A stretch of 64,000 nucleotides of DNA from Chitinophaga alhagiae (GTDB lineage Bacteria; Bacteroidota; Bacteroidia; Chitinophagales; Chitinophagaceae): assembly GCF_003568665.1 (NCBI RefSeq), contig NZ_QXMH01000001.1, forward strand, positions 1,054,001 through 1,118,000, given 5' to 3'. A program made the translations under genes and the position numbers. The stretch's first letter is position 1. Each line of letters starts with the position of its first letter. Below, in pieces: positions 16,662-25,153 of this stretch. Under the pieces are notes generated by a model that was not told where the DNA came from, did no database searches, and was given only the letters and a program-made list of their open reading frames with translations.

Positions 16662-17648
16662 CTATCTGATAATGGTAGATCGTTTATCGGGGGCTGGTTG
16701 CTGCCCGCCGCGCAAAATAGTGCTGCCATTATATTTCAGGCTTTGGTCAATGTCCTGCGTGCGTTCAAAGTCTGCTTCATTGATCTGCCCGCTTTGCGCA
16801 AAGGCAGTGATGGCGTTGCGGTAGGTGACCTGTTCCACGTCTGCCTTGCTGATACCTCTTTCCAGCATGAGGGCCGCGGTTTTGGGTACCGCCAGCGGGT
16901 CACTGATGCCCCAGTCCGCGGCGGAGTTCACCATAATACGTGCTGTGCCGTACTGCTTCACAATTTCCACCATCCGTTCATTGCCCATTTTGGTAAAGGG
17001 ATAGATGGTGAAAGCCGCCCAGAAGCCGCGGTCCAGCACCTCTTTCACCGTTTCTTCATTGTTATGGTCAACGATCACCATGTAGGGGTCAAGGCCCATT
17101 TCTATGGCAATGTCCATACTGCGCTGGGTGCCCTGTTTTTTATCCCGGTGGGGCGTGTGTACCTGTACGGGCAGCCCGCCGTCCATAGCCAACTGCAGCT
17201 GGGCGCGGTAATACTTTTCTTCCAGCGCCGTCTGGTCATCGAAGCCTATTTCGCCAATGCCCACCACTCCTTCCTTGTAAAGGAACAGCGGGAGTATTTC
17301 CATCACCTGTTCGCTCAGCTTTTCATTATTGGCTTCTTTGGAATTGAGGCCAATGGTGCAATAATGTTTGATGCCGAATTGCGAAGAGCGGAAGCGTTCC
17401 CAGCCCACCAGGCTGCTGTAATAATCCCTGAAGGTATCCACGCCCGTTCTGGGCTGGCCCAGCCAGAAGGCGGGCTCTATAATGGCCACCACGCCGGCGT
17501 CTGCCATGGCCTGGTAATCATCTGTGGTACGGGAGGTCATGTGAATATGCGGGTCAAAAAAGCGCATTCCCTTAATGGCGTCCAGGTAAGCCGGGTTCAT
17601 AGCTTGAGGCGCCAGGTCTTTTTCCGTCAGCTGAGCACTACAACACAT
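16662..17648 (-). CDS. eboB: EboB: TatD-like metal-dependent hydrolase
   Basis: A 328-residue protein of the TatD/amidohydrolase TIM-barrel group. Metal ligands are visible in order: FFDPHIHM (H-x-H, about 30-37), EIGFDD (Glu), PVQVHTPHRDK (His), VIVDHNNEE (His) and NSAADWG (Asp). TatD proteins act on nucleic acids or small molecules; ebo members form a separate branch of unknown substrate. An alternative start at 17600 (MNPAYLDA) gives a tighter fit to the family. It lies 61 bases after eboA and 15 before eboC. Confidence 0.85.
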   Translation of the reverse strand: MCCSAQLTEKDLAPQAMNPAYLDAIKGMRFFDPHIHMTSRTTDDYQAMADAGVVAIIEPAFWLGQPRTGVDTFRDYYSSLVGWERFRSSQFGIKHYCTIGLNSKEANNEKLSEQVMEILPLFLYKEGVVGIGEIGFDDQTALEEKYYRAQLQLAMDGGLPVQVHTPHRDKKQGTQRSMDIAIEMGLDPYMVIVDHNNEETVKEVLDRGFWAAFTIYPFTKMGNERMVEIVKQYGTARIMVNSAADWGISDPLAVPKTAALMLERGISKADVEQVTYRNAITAFAQSGQINEADFERTQDIDQSLKYNGSTILRGGQQPAPDKRSTIIR

Positions 17649-17709
17649 ATAGAATTATAAATTACAAATGTCATTAAATTAATCATAAAACCGCTACCGG
17701 GGAATAGCA

Positions 17710-18591
17710 TTAATTGGCCATATTCACGCGGTGCGCCACTGTTTCCCAGGTGAGCTGCCCGGCTTCTATTTCCGCTTTCAGCTCCGGCCTTTTTTCCAGC
17801 AGTTCCCGGGCCGGGCCGTAACCGGAGGCATGGCAGGCCAGCGCCGCCGCTTCCCTTTCCGCGTTGTATTCGGAGAGCCAGAGCCGTTCTATATCCTCCA
17901 ATCCCATTTCTTCCAGGAAAGGCCCTACCAGCCGCCAGAGCATGGGGTGTACGGGCCGGCCGGCGGCGCGGCGTTCGTGACTGTAGTCCAGCAGTATGCG
18001 GGCCAGTTCGGGGTTGGCGCGCCTGTCTAGCCCGGCAATGAGATGCACCGGTTTTTCTGTAAAGAACGCCTTGATTACCAGCTGGTTCCACGCCGGCTGG
18101 TCAAGGTTGGCCGCCGGGTAGGGGTTGTGCAGCATAATGGCTTCCAGTACGCCGCCGATGTTGGAGCGGATGCCTTCGGCGGTACGCAGCTGCCAGGCTT
18201 CCGGAAAAGCGAGCAGCGGAAGGGCGCCGTACAGGGCTACCAGCTCGTTCATTTCCGCGGTATTGAAAAGATTCTCAATTATTTCGATATACTTTTTTTT
18301 GTCGTCTACCGGCAACTGCAGCAGCCACCAGATACGGAACAGGCGGTCTGCCGTATACCCTTCCAGGTCTACCGGCAAAACCGGGCTTTCCGCTATGGTA
18401 GCGGTAACCGGCTCCCGGCCAATGAAACGCGGGGCCGCGGCAAAAGCCATATTGAAAACGGATAACGCTTGTTGCTGCTGCCACGCAGTGAGGCGGTCCT
18501 GCACCCATTGTGCGGCCTTTTCCGAAATGTGGCGAGAAATGATCTGGCGTAACAGTGCTGCTGTTGTTTGCTCGTCGTATGCGTATCCCAT
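17710..18591 (-). CDS. eboA: EboA domain protein
   Basis: A 293-residue protein that is almost wholly helical with no signal or membrane segment. It has no enzyme motif that I recognise. The all-helical pattern with aromatic-rich repeats (WQLRTAEGIRSNIGGVLEAIMLHNPYPAANL, and HLIAGLDRRANPELARILLDYSHERRAAGRPVHP) is the EboA family. As the first gene of the run it sets the order A-B-C-D-E-F, the same as in other ebo clusters. The function is unknown. A hairpin with a U-tract lies 103 bases upstream of its ATG. Confidence 0.82.
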   Translation of the reverse strand: MGYAYDEQTTAALLRQIISRHISEKAAQWVQDRLTAWQQQQALSVFNMAFAAAPRFIGREPVTATIAESPVLPVDLEGYTADRLFRIWWLLQLPVDDKKKYIEIIENLFNTAEMNELVALYGALPLLAFPEAWQLRTAEGIRSNIGGVLEAIMLHNPYPAANLDQPAWNQLVIKAFFTEKPVHLIAGLDRRANPELARILLDYSHERRAAGRPVHPMLWRLVGPFLEEMGLEDIERLWLSEYNAEREAAALACHASGYGPARELLEKRPELKAEIEAGQLTWETVAHRVNMAN

Positions 18592-19257
18592 GTAGCTAAT
18601 GTACTATTTTTTTCTCCCCGCCTCAAGCCCCGGCCGGGTTTTACCACCTGCCCGGACCCTCGCTGGGGAGAAGCTGTTCCCGTAAAAATAAAAGAGAGGC
18701 AACTAGTGCCTCTCCTTCCGCCATTCTAAAACCTGATTAGTAACCAGGATATTCTTCAAGGGCTATGCCCCGTATTTTCAAGTATTTTCATCCGTTTCAG
18801 TGACCGGATGGCACCTTGCGAACCGTTTTCCCTGGTAGGAAGAGTGGTAAGCCGGCATTTGGAATGCAATATAATGATTAAAAACCGTTCAACGCTCACC
18901 CCAACGTGTCAAAATATTAACATTCTCTTTGGAAAAACGATTTTGCAAGAAAAGAAAAAAATTGACCGGTTGCCCATTTATTGCGTGTGGATCAGCCATT
19001 CAGGCTGAACAAAGTGGAATTTATAAAGGCAAATATTTTTTTGGATAACCGGTCAAGGTGTGGATGTTTCTTATAATGCAAAAGGTTTAGTTCGACTTCC
19101 GTTTGATCTGTTTGTAAATTATAACATTAATTTAACAACCGCAAACATCTGGCTCATTTTTTCTAAAATATTTTTTACAAAACGGGAAATGGCTTTGTAT
19201 GGTGGAATTTACGTAAGTTTAACCAATTTAGCTATTTCATTTTCATTTAAATTTATC
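18592..19257. other. Gene-poor region upstream of the ebo cluster
   Basis: A 666-base gap between divergent genes with no convincing protein gene. On the minus strand it carries a terminator-like hairpin (18694-18714) and, just upstream, a small hairpin around CCTGGTTACTAATCAGG. Only very short open frames precede it, such as an 11-codon frame starting near 18789. Possible readings are an attenuated ebo leader or a small RNA gene. The right part, about 18900-19257, is AT-rich and should hold both divergent promoters. Confidence 0.4.
18694..18714 (-). terminator. Terminator-like hairpin upstream of eboA
   Basis: GAGAGGCA (18694-18701) and TGCCTCTC (18707-18714) form an 8-bp perfect stem with a 5-base loop. 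On the minus strand the next bases are TTTTATTTTTACG, a good U-tract. No minus-strand gene lies upstream, so it may act as an attenuator in the ebo leader or end a small RNA. Confidence 0.55.
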
Positions 19258-19665
19258 ATGAAAATCTTCAATGTTGTTTTTTGTGTGCTGTTTGTACTCT
19301 TTGCCGCACTGCAATGGAATGACCCTGACCCGTACATTTGGGTGCCTATTTACCTTTACGGGGCTATTTTCTGCGCCCTGGCCGTTACCGGCCGGTATTA
19401 CAAAGGCTGGTACCTGTTTGGTATCGTAGCCTGCCTGGTGTACGCGGTAACGTTGTTCTTTGCGAAAGACGGCGTGCTGAGCTGGATGACGGAGCATCAT
19501 GCGGAAAATATTGCCGGCAGCATGAAAGCGGAAAAACCCTGGATAGAAGATACCCGCGAGTTCTTCGGCCTGTTCATCATCGTTCTGGTACTACTGATCA
19601 ATTTTGTGAACGCCGGGCAGAAAAGGGCCAAAAAAATGAGAAAGAAAATGATGAAAATCAAATGA
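19258..19665 (+). CDS. TMEM220-like small membrane protein
   Basis: A 135-residue protein with four hydrophobic helices (about 1-20, 26-45, 50-68 and 103-122) and a very basic tail (KKMRKKMMKIK). The phrase ALQWNDPDPYIWVPIYLYGA is the hallmark of the TMEM220 family, where WNDPDP is strongly conserved. The role of the family is unknown. The open frame extends upstream to 19060, but ATG 19258 is chosen because the family protein begins there and the upstream translation is low-complexity. It stands alone and ends at a shared terminator. Confidence 0.8.
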   Translation: MKIFNVVFCVLFVLFAALQWNDPDPYIWVPIYLYGAIFCALAVTGRYYKGWYLFGIVACLVYAVTLFFAKDGVLSWMTEHHAENIAGSMKAEKPWIEDTREFFGLFIIVLVLLINFVNAGQKRAKKMRKKMMKIK

Positions 19666-19680
19666 TAACAAAGAAGAAAA

Positions 19681-19711
19681 AGGCCCGGTGCAATTGCACC
19701 GGGCCTTTTTC
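19681..19711. terminator. Bidirectional terminator
   Basis: A 26-base perfect palindrome (AGGCCCGGTGCAA with its complement, 19681-19706), preceded by an A-run and followed by a T-run. It serves the convergent membrane gene and sugar operon. Confidence 0.88.
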
Positions 19712-19731
19712 TTCTTTGCCAACCGGGAAGG

Positions 19732-22700
19732 TTACCTGGACAGCAGCTTGATCACATCTATGCCTACCGGCGCTTTTTCCGCAGCGTCTGCCTTGAATAC
19801 CAGGTACAGCGAACGCCGCTTGTTGTCCGCACGGGCGGGGAAGCTGATCACCGCGGTGTTGGGGGCTTCTTTTCTGGCGCCTGCGCCAATGTTCACCTCA
19901 CCCAGCTTTTCACCGTCCGGCTTGTCCAGGTGCGCTGACACGGTGTAACCGTGCTGCGGCTGCTCCTGTATAAAATAGGTCAGCTCAATGCCGTTCACCG
20001 TGGCAAGGTCCATGTCTTTATATCTCACTACGGCATTGGCCGTGGGTATCAGCAGTTTCATACCGCTGATCTCCACTACGGCGGCGCCGTCTGCGGTTTT
20101 GTAGTTTTCTGCCTGGAACCGCGGGTTTCTCAGTTCCACGTCAGCCAAACCGGTGATGGGGCGTATGCCTGCACCGCCCTTGTCTGTATAGCTGGCCATC
20201 AGGTAAAGGATGCCGCCATCTTTCAGCTCGCCGCCCATGGTGGGAGATACACTGCCGGAGGCCGGCAGCGAGGGCTCTTGCCGGGCCTTGCCGGCCAGGG
20301 AAAAAATATACTCCACTATCTGTTTGGCCTCGCCCGTACTGATAGTGGGGTGTGCGGCCATCACGGTTTCTCCCCAAACGCCGCCGCCGCCTTTGATGAT
20401 CTTTTGAGCCAGGTAGTCCGGAGATTTGGGATCATCTTTGTACTTGCCTGCAATATCCATAAAGCTGGGGCCGATGGATTTTTCATCGGGTTTATGGCAG
20501 GTGCGGCAGTCTGAAGATTCAATAATGTTCTTGCCGGCAATAGTACCGGAAACGATCTGGTGGCCCTGCGGCATGGCTGCTTTGTCTTTCCCTTCTATGT
20601 ACATGCCCTTGATGTAAAGGTTAGCCGGGTCTGGTACACTGTCTTCTTTGTCTTTGACTACAACGTTATACTGTACCTGCTTGCCGGGGAAGTAGAACAT
20701 GCTGTTGCCCGCGAGGTTGATCTGCACTTCCGGTGTTTCGTTGCCGGCGTAGACATTGATCATTTTACTGCGTACTGTGGCGCCCTGGCTGTCTGTTACG
20801 TCTACAAACACAGGGTATTCTCCGGCTACGGTGTAGGTCTGCTCAACAAAAGGTTCTTTTGTTTCTTTGGTGGTGCCGTTACCGAAGTTCCATACGAACG
20901 TGATGGCATCGCCATCCGGGTCTGTAGCGCCTTCAGCTTCCAGCTTCACTTTAAAGGGCAGGCTGCCGGTGATCTTGTCTACCTTCAAACCTGTTTTGGG
21001 CGCGCGGTTGCCGCCGTTGTAATCTATGCGTACCAGCGCCGCATCGGGGTTCTTGCTGAACCAGCCTTTGCCGTACTCCAGCACATACATGCGCCCGTCA
21101 GGCCCCATTTCCATATCTATGGGCGCGTTGAATTTGGTAGACGGCATGAACTTTTCCATTTTCTGGTAGTTGCCGTCCTTGTCCATCGTAACGGCCATTA
21201 CCCAGCCGCGTATCCAGTCGTAAATGAACAGCTTGCCGTTATAATAGTCCGGGAAGCGGGTAGCGGCGGGGTACAGGTCGCTGTAATACACGGGGCCGGC
21301 TTCTGCGTTGCGGCCACCGCTCCCCACCAGCGGAAACTCTTCAGATTTGGCGTACGGGTACCAGATGAAGGCTTTCTGCGCGGGCGGCAGCGCTGTTAAA
21401 CCGGTGTTGTTGCGGGAGTTGTTGATGGGCTTTTCAGGATTGTTGTAAGGGCCTGATTCGCCGGTTTCATAATTATATGCGCGGTACGGCTTGTTATCCG
21501 CAATGAACAGCGGGTAGCCGTAGTACCCGGCCTTTTTGGCCTGGTTCACTTCATCATAACCGCGCGGGCCGCGGGTAGAATCATCGTTGGCCGCATCGGG
21601 GCCTACTTCGCCCCAATAGAGGTAATTCGTTTTCGGGTCTACGGAAATGCGGTAGGGGTTGCGGGTACCCATTGCGTAAATTTCCGGTTTTGTTTTATCG
21701 GATGCCTTGAAGAGGTTGCCTTCAGGTATTTCATAAGAGCCGTCTGCCTTAACGCGGATGCGGAGAATTTTCCCGCGCAGGTCGTTGGTGTTGGAAGACG
21801 TTCTGCGGCCGTCGTACTGCAGGTGGCCGGGGCGGTCGTCTACCGGGCCGTAACCTTTGCTGACGTAGGGCTGGCCCGGTTCGTCAAAGGGCGTGGTATT
21901 GTCTCCGGTAGAGAGGTACAGCAGCCCGTCGCTGCCAAAGGTAATGGAACCACCGGTGTGGCAGCAGATCTGGCGCTGCGAATAGAATTGCAGGATCACT
22001 TTTTCGCTTTCCGGCACCACCTTGTTGTTTTTGAACTCGAAGCGGCTCAGGCGGTTCACGGAAGTATCCGCGGGGGAATAAAAAGCATAGATGAAATTGT
22101 TTTTGGCAAAGTCAGGGTCTGCCGCCAGGCCCATAAGGCCTTCTTCCGCGTTCACCTTGGGCACGTCCGTTTTGTGGTACACGTTCAGGAAACCCACCTG
22201 CGTGAGCGCTTTTGTGGCGTTGTTGTACAGCAGTATTTCACCGCGGCGTTGCGCCACCAGTACATCAAGGTTAGGCAGGATGGCCATTTCCGTGGGCTCA
22301 AAAAATTCGCCGCCGGCCAGCACCTGCCTGGTAAAGCGGTCTTCATCCGGTACGCGCAGAGATGTGGCCTTTGCGTAATCCAGCACCAGGTTTTTGCCAA
22401 TGGCATACTGGATGCCGCCCAGCACATGTTTGAGATAATTATCTTCCGTATATGACTCCGTGGTGTGGCCCAGTTCGGTATAGAACGCGCGGCCGCCGTC
22501 ATACTCGTGATACCAGCTGATGGGATGATCGTCTCCCATGGTGCCGCCCTTGTATGTTTTCTCATCTACCTTGATGAGCACTTTGGTTTCCTTGTTGAAG
22601 TTCTTGAAATTGTACCACTCGTCTGTATGCTCCCAGGTATCCGGCAGGTCTTTGGTGGAGCCGTGGCTTTTATCTGTTACCACCAGTTTTGCCTTGGCCA

Positions 22701-23121
22701 TTCCTTCCGGGTGGCCGTTGAAATAGGCGCCTACCATTTTGCCATACCAGGGCCAGTCATACTCCGTATCTGTGGCCGCGTGGATACCCACAAAACCGCC
22801 GCCGGACTGTATGTAGCGTTCAAAGTCCGCTTCCTGGCGGTTATCCAGCACATCGCCGGTGGTATTGAGGAAGATCACGGCGGAGTATTGCTGCAGGGAA
22901 TCTTCTGTGAAGCGGGCCGCATTTTCCGTGGTATCTACATCAAAACCGTTTGCCTGGCCCAGCTGCTGAATAGCTTTGATACCTTCCGGTATGGACGCAT
23001 GGCGGAAGCCGGCCGTTTTGGTGAATACCAGCACCTTGGGTTTGCCGGGGCGGGATTTGCTGCATGCCGCCATGCCTAAACCGAAGGCTGCAAGCAACAG
23101 AACGAGAGATAATTGTTTCAT
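19732..23121 (-). CDS. Lipoprotein fusing ThuA, sugar dehydrogenase, PKD and cytochrome c domains
   Basis: A 1,129-residue exported lipoprotein (lipobox GMAAC, Cys20). Domains in order: ThuA (about 28-240, with GFVGIHAATDTEYDWPWYGKMVGAYF), a six-bladed glucose/sorbosone dehydrogenase-type propeller (about 255-685), a PKD domain (about 700-790, DPDGDAITFVWNFGNG), a single c-type heme domain (CRTCH at about 869-873, with a later Met as sixth ligand), and a C-terminal beta domain resembling a carbohydrate-binding module (about 1000-1129). The layout suggests sugar oxidation with electrons passed to the attached cytochrome. It is the last gene of the operon, 106 bases after the ThuA gene, with a hairpin in the gap. 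Confidence 0.87.
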   Translation of the reverse strand: MKQLSLVLLLAAFGLGMAACSKSRPGKPKVLVFTKTAGFRHASIPEGIKAIQQLGQANGFDVDTTENAARFTEDSLQQYSAVIFLNTTGDVLDNRQEADFERYIQSGGGFVGIHAATDTEYDWPWYGKMVGAYFNGHPEGMAKAKLVVTDKSHGSTKDLPDTWEHTDEWYNFKNFNKETKVLIKVDEKTYKGGTMGDDHPISWYHEYDGGRAFYTELGHTTESYTEDNYLKHVLGGIQYAIGKNLVLDYAKATSLRVPDEDRFTRQVLAGGEFFEPTEMAILPNLDVLVAQRRGEILLYNNATKALTQVGFLNVYHKTDVPKVNAEEGLMGLAADPDFAKNNFIYAFYSPADTSVNRLSRFEFKNNKVVPESEKVILQFYSQRQICCHTGGSITFGSDGLLYLSTGDNTTPFDEPGQPYVSKGYGPVDDRPGHLQYDGRRTSSNTNDLRGKILRIRVKADGSYEIPEGNLFKASDKTKPEIYAMGTRNPYRISVDPKTNYLYWGEVGPDAANDDSTRGPRGYDEVNQAKKAGYYGYPLFIADNKPYRAYNYETGESGPYNNPEKPINNSRNNTGLTALPPAQKAFIWYPYAKSEEFPLVGSGGRNAEAGPVYYSDLYPAATRFPDYYNGKLFIYDWIRGWVMAVTMDKDGNYQKMEKFMPSTKFNAPIDMEMGPDGRMYVLEYGKGWFSKNPDAALVRIDYNGGNRAPKTGLKVDKITGSLPFKVKLEAEGATDPDGDAITFVWNFGNGTTKETKEPFVEQTYTVAGEYPVFVDVTDSQGATVRSKMINVYAGNETPEVQINLAGNSMFYFPGKQVQYNVVVKDKEDSVPDPANLYIKGMYIEGKDKAAMPQGHQIVSGTIAGKNIIESSDCRTCHKPDEKSIGPSFMDIAGKYKDDPKSPDYLAQKIIKGGGGVWGETVMAAHPTISTGEAKQIVEYIFSLAGKARQEPSLPASGSVSPTMGGELKDGGILYLMASYTDKGGAGIRPITGLADVELRNPRFQAENYKTADGAAVVEISGMKLLIPTANAVVRYKDMDLATVNGIELTYFIQEQPQHGYTVSAHLDKPDGEKLGEVNIGAGARKEAPNTAVISFPARADNKRRSLYLVFKADAAEKAPVGIDVIKLLSR

Positions 23122-23171
23122 GAATGAATGCTTGATTGTGTTGTAATGTAAACGTGGCGGTTGTTAAAGTG

Positions 23172-23201
23172 CGTAGAGACGCATGTGGATGCGTCTCTAC
23201 G
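23172..23201. repeat. REP-like hairpin inside the sugar operon
   Basis: CGTAGAGACGCAT, a GTGG loop, then the exact complement: a 13-bp perfect stem with no T-run. It sits between the ThuA gene and the large fusion gene. Short palindromes with a GTAGAGACGC core are, from memory, scattered between genes in several bacterial genomes, so this is probably a REP-type element rather than a terminator. Confidence 0.55.
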
Positions 23202-23227
23202 GTAATATTGTATGCCGGGTGGCCGGA

Positions 23228-23959
23228 TCATTTCTTTTTACGGGTTACATATTCAATTCCTCCCAGCACATGTTTCAGGAATGCTTCTTCCTTGTAGGAT
23301 TCTTTGGTATGGCCCAGTTCTGTGTAAAATGTACGGCCGCCGTCAAACTCCCGGTACCAGCTCATAGGATGATCCTCTCCGTTCTTGCCGCCCTCGTAAG
23401 ATTTTTCATCGATCCTGATCAGCACGTTGAGGCCGGGCACGATGCTTTTGAAATTGTACCATTCGTCCCTGCGCACCCAGGTCTCATCCAGGTGCCTGGT
23501 AGCCTGGTGCCGGCGGTTTACCACATGCAGGGTTGCCGTTTGCTGTTTGGGATGGCTGAGGAAATACGCGCCTACCAGCTGGTTGTACCAGGGCCAGTCA
23601 TACTCCGTGTCAGTGGCCGCATGCACCCCTATGTAACCGCCACCCTTGCGGATGTACGATTCCATGGCGGATTGCTGCGCATCGTCCAGCACATTGCCGG
23701 TGGTGTTGAGGAACATCACGGCCTTGTACCGTTGCAGGTTCTTTTCCGTGAACAGGGCGGCATCTTCCGTGGTATCCACCTCAAAGCCGTTTTCCGCGCC
23801 CAGCCTGAGCATGGCGAGTTTGGCATCGGGGATGCAATCATGCCGGAAACCGGCCGTTTTGGAAAACACCAGCAGGCGGGGCTTCGCTTTTTTAAAGGCG
23901 GAGCCGGCCACCACTATCAGCAGCCCTGCCAGCAGCAGGAGGTATTTATGCCTTGCCAT
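23228..23959 (-). CDS. Exported ThuA domain protein
   Basis: A 243-residue protein with an N-terminal hydrophobic signal or anchor (residues 6-22). The rest is one ThuA domain, a glutamine-amidotransferase-like fold: LLVFSKTAGFRHDCIP, GGGYIGVHAATDTEYDWPWYNQLVGAYF, DEWYNFK and EFDGGRTFYTELGHTKESY. It is closely related to the first domain of the downstream fusion protein, so one probably arose from the other. ThuA proteins go with sugar oxidoreductases, but their reaction is not settled. It starts three bases after the DUF1080 stop. Confidence 0.87.
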   Translation of the reverse strand: MARHKYLLLLAGLLIVVAGSAFKKAKPRLLVFSKTAGFRHDCIPDAKLAMLRLGAENGFEVDTTEDAALFTEKNLQRYKAVMFLNTTGNVLDDAQQSAMESYIRKGGGYIGVHAATDTEYDWPWYNQLVGAYFLSHPKQQTATLHVVNRRHQATRHLDETWVRRDEWYNFKSIVPGLNVLIRIDEKSYEGGKNGEDHPMSWYREFDGGRTFYTELGHTKESYKEEAFLKHVLGGIEYVTRKKK

Positions 23960-23962
23960 AGT

Positions 23963-24685
23963 TTAGAGTTGGCGGATCTTGATATTGCGGTACCATACTT
24001 TGTCCCCATGGTCCTGCAGGGCAATGTGGCCTTTGGCATACGCGCCGAAACCTTCCCAGGCCTTGAACTTGCTTTTGCCCACCAGTTCTTTCCACTGCTC
24101 GCTGCCCATGGTCACTTCCGCGGTTTTGTGGCCGTTGAAGATGAGGGTGAGCTTGCCGTCCTTTTTGATGATCTTGGCCTTGTTCCATTCACCTACGGGT
24201 TTTGCGTACCGGGCGGGTGAAGCGATCAGGTCATACAGGTCTCCGGAGTTGTGTTTGTATATCTTGCCGTCTGCATGTTTGTCATCGTCCAGCACCTGCA
24301 TTTCCGGACCGGTGGCGTACGTGGCTTTGAACTTCTTGTCTTCATGCACGCCGAAGATGATGCCGCTGTTGCCGCCTTCGGATATTTTCCATTCCAGCTC
24401 CAGCTCATAGTTTTCGTACTCGCCGTCTGTAATCAGGTCGCCTCCGGAAGCACCGGCCTTTTTGGCGTCGGTATCCAGGAACAGCGCGCCGTCCTGCACC
24501 TTCCAGGCGCCGGGGGCCTCATTTTTCAGGTAGCCGCGCCAGCCTGCGGTGGAGGCGCCGTCAAACAGCAGTTTCCAGCCGGCCCTTTTCTCTTTTTTGC
24601 TGAGTGCCGGGCCGCCCTGGGCGTATGTGGCTGCGGAACCTGCAAGCAGGGCTACCAGCAGCGCGGAGGATAGTATCTTTTTCAT
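23963..24685 (-). CDS. Secreted DUF1080 protein of the sugar operon
   Basis: A 240-residue protein with a signal peptide (cut near TYAQ, residue 23). One DUF1080 domain: WKLLFDGASTAGWRGY near the start, SGIIFGVHED in the middle, the catalytic-area phrase GPEMQVLDDDKHADG, and the closing VWYRNIKIRQL. Its relatives include 3-keto-disaccharide hydrolases. Tight spacing to ThuA (three bases) and to the cytochrome gene (15 bases) places it in the core of the operon, where it would cleave the keto-glycoside made by the operon's oxidoreductases. Confidence 0.88.
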   Translation of the reverse strand: MKKILSSALLVALLAGSAATYAQGGPALSKKEKRAGWKLLFDGASTAGWRGYLKNEAPGAWKVQDGALFLDTDAKKAGASGGDLITDGEYENYELELEWKISEGGNSGIIFGVHEDKKFKATYATGPEMQVLDDDKHADGKIYKHNSGDLYDLIASPARYAKPVGEWNKAKIIKKDGKLTLIFNGHKTAEVTMGSEQWKELVGKSKFKAWEGFGAYAKGHIALQDHGDKVWYRNIKIRQL

Positions 24686-24700
24686 AAATGATGTTTAGCG

Positions 24701-25102
24701 CTATTTAACCGAGAGGATGTATTTCACCATTTCCTTGGCATCATCGTGCGTAATGCCGGAGTGCGGCGCCATGGGTACTTCTCCCCAGTTGCCGGAACCG
24801 CCTTTGATGATCTTGTCTGCCAGGGTATTGATGTTTTCGTCTGAATTAGGATATTTTTCCGCAATTTCCTTGAAGGACGGGCCTATCACTTTTTCAGTTT
24901 CCTTGTGGCAGGTAGCGCAATCCTGCGCCGCCATCAGCTCTTTGCCTTTGCCTTCCACGCTTTGCACCATGGAGTTATCTGCCGCAGGCGCTACTGTTTC
25001 TTCTGCCTTTTTTTCTTCTGCTTTCTTGTCACTGCTGCCCCCGCACGCTGCCAGGAACATTGCCAGGCTGAGGCAAGCCGGCATCCATATGTTTTTCTTC
25101 AT
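24701..25102 (-). CDS. Lipoprotein c-type cytochrome
   Basis: A 133-residue protein with a lipobox (FLAAC, Cys20) and a low-complexity Lys/Glu/Ala linker (about 27-50). A single heme site CATCH lies at about 72-76, and the later MAPHSG supplies the methionine ligand; the phrase VIGPSFKEIAEKYP is typical of the small cytochromes in these operons. It probably takes electrons from the periplasmic sugar oxidation step. It resembles the heme domain of the large fusion protein. It is cotranscribed with the DUF1080 gene. Confidence 0.88.
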   Translation of the reverse strand: MKKNIWMPACLSLAMFLAACGGSSDKKAEEKKAEETVAPAADNSMVQSVEGKGKELMAAQDCATCHKETEKVIGPSFKEIAEKYPNSDENINTLADKIIKGGSGNWGEVPMAPHSGITHDDAKEMVKYILSVK

Positions 25103-25153
25103 CTTTATTTGGTTGTTTGTTATAATTGAGAAAATCGTTTTAGCATTCTGTAT

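Noticed and set aside
16602..17660. 352-codon plus-strand frame over eboB
   Set aside because: EboB has all metal-site motifs in the other strand; the shadow has none.
18720..18800. Minus-strand frame ending in EEYPGY, like a SusD C-terminus
   Set aside because: Only about 16 codons after an in-frame stop and no upstream similarity.
19060..19257. Upstream extension of the TMEM220-like gene
   Set aside because: The translation is low-complexity and the family protein begins at 19258.
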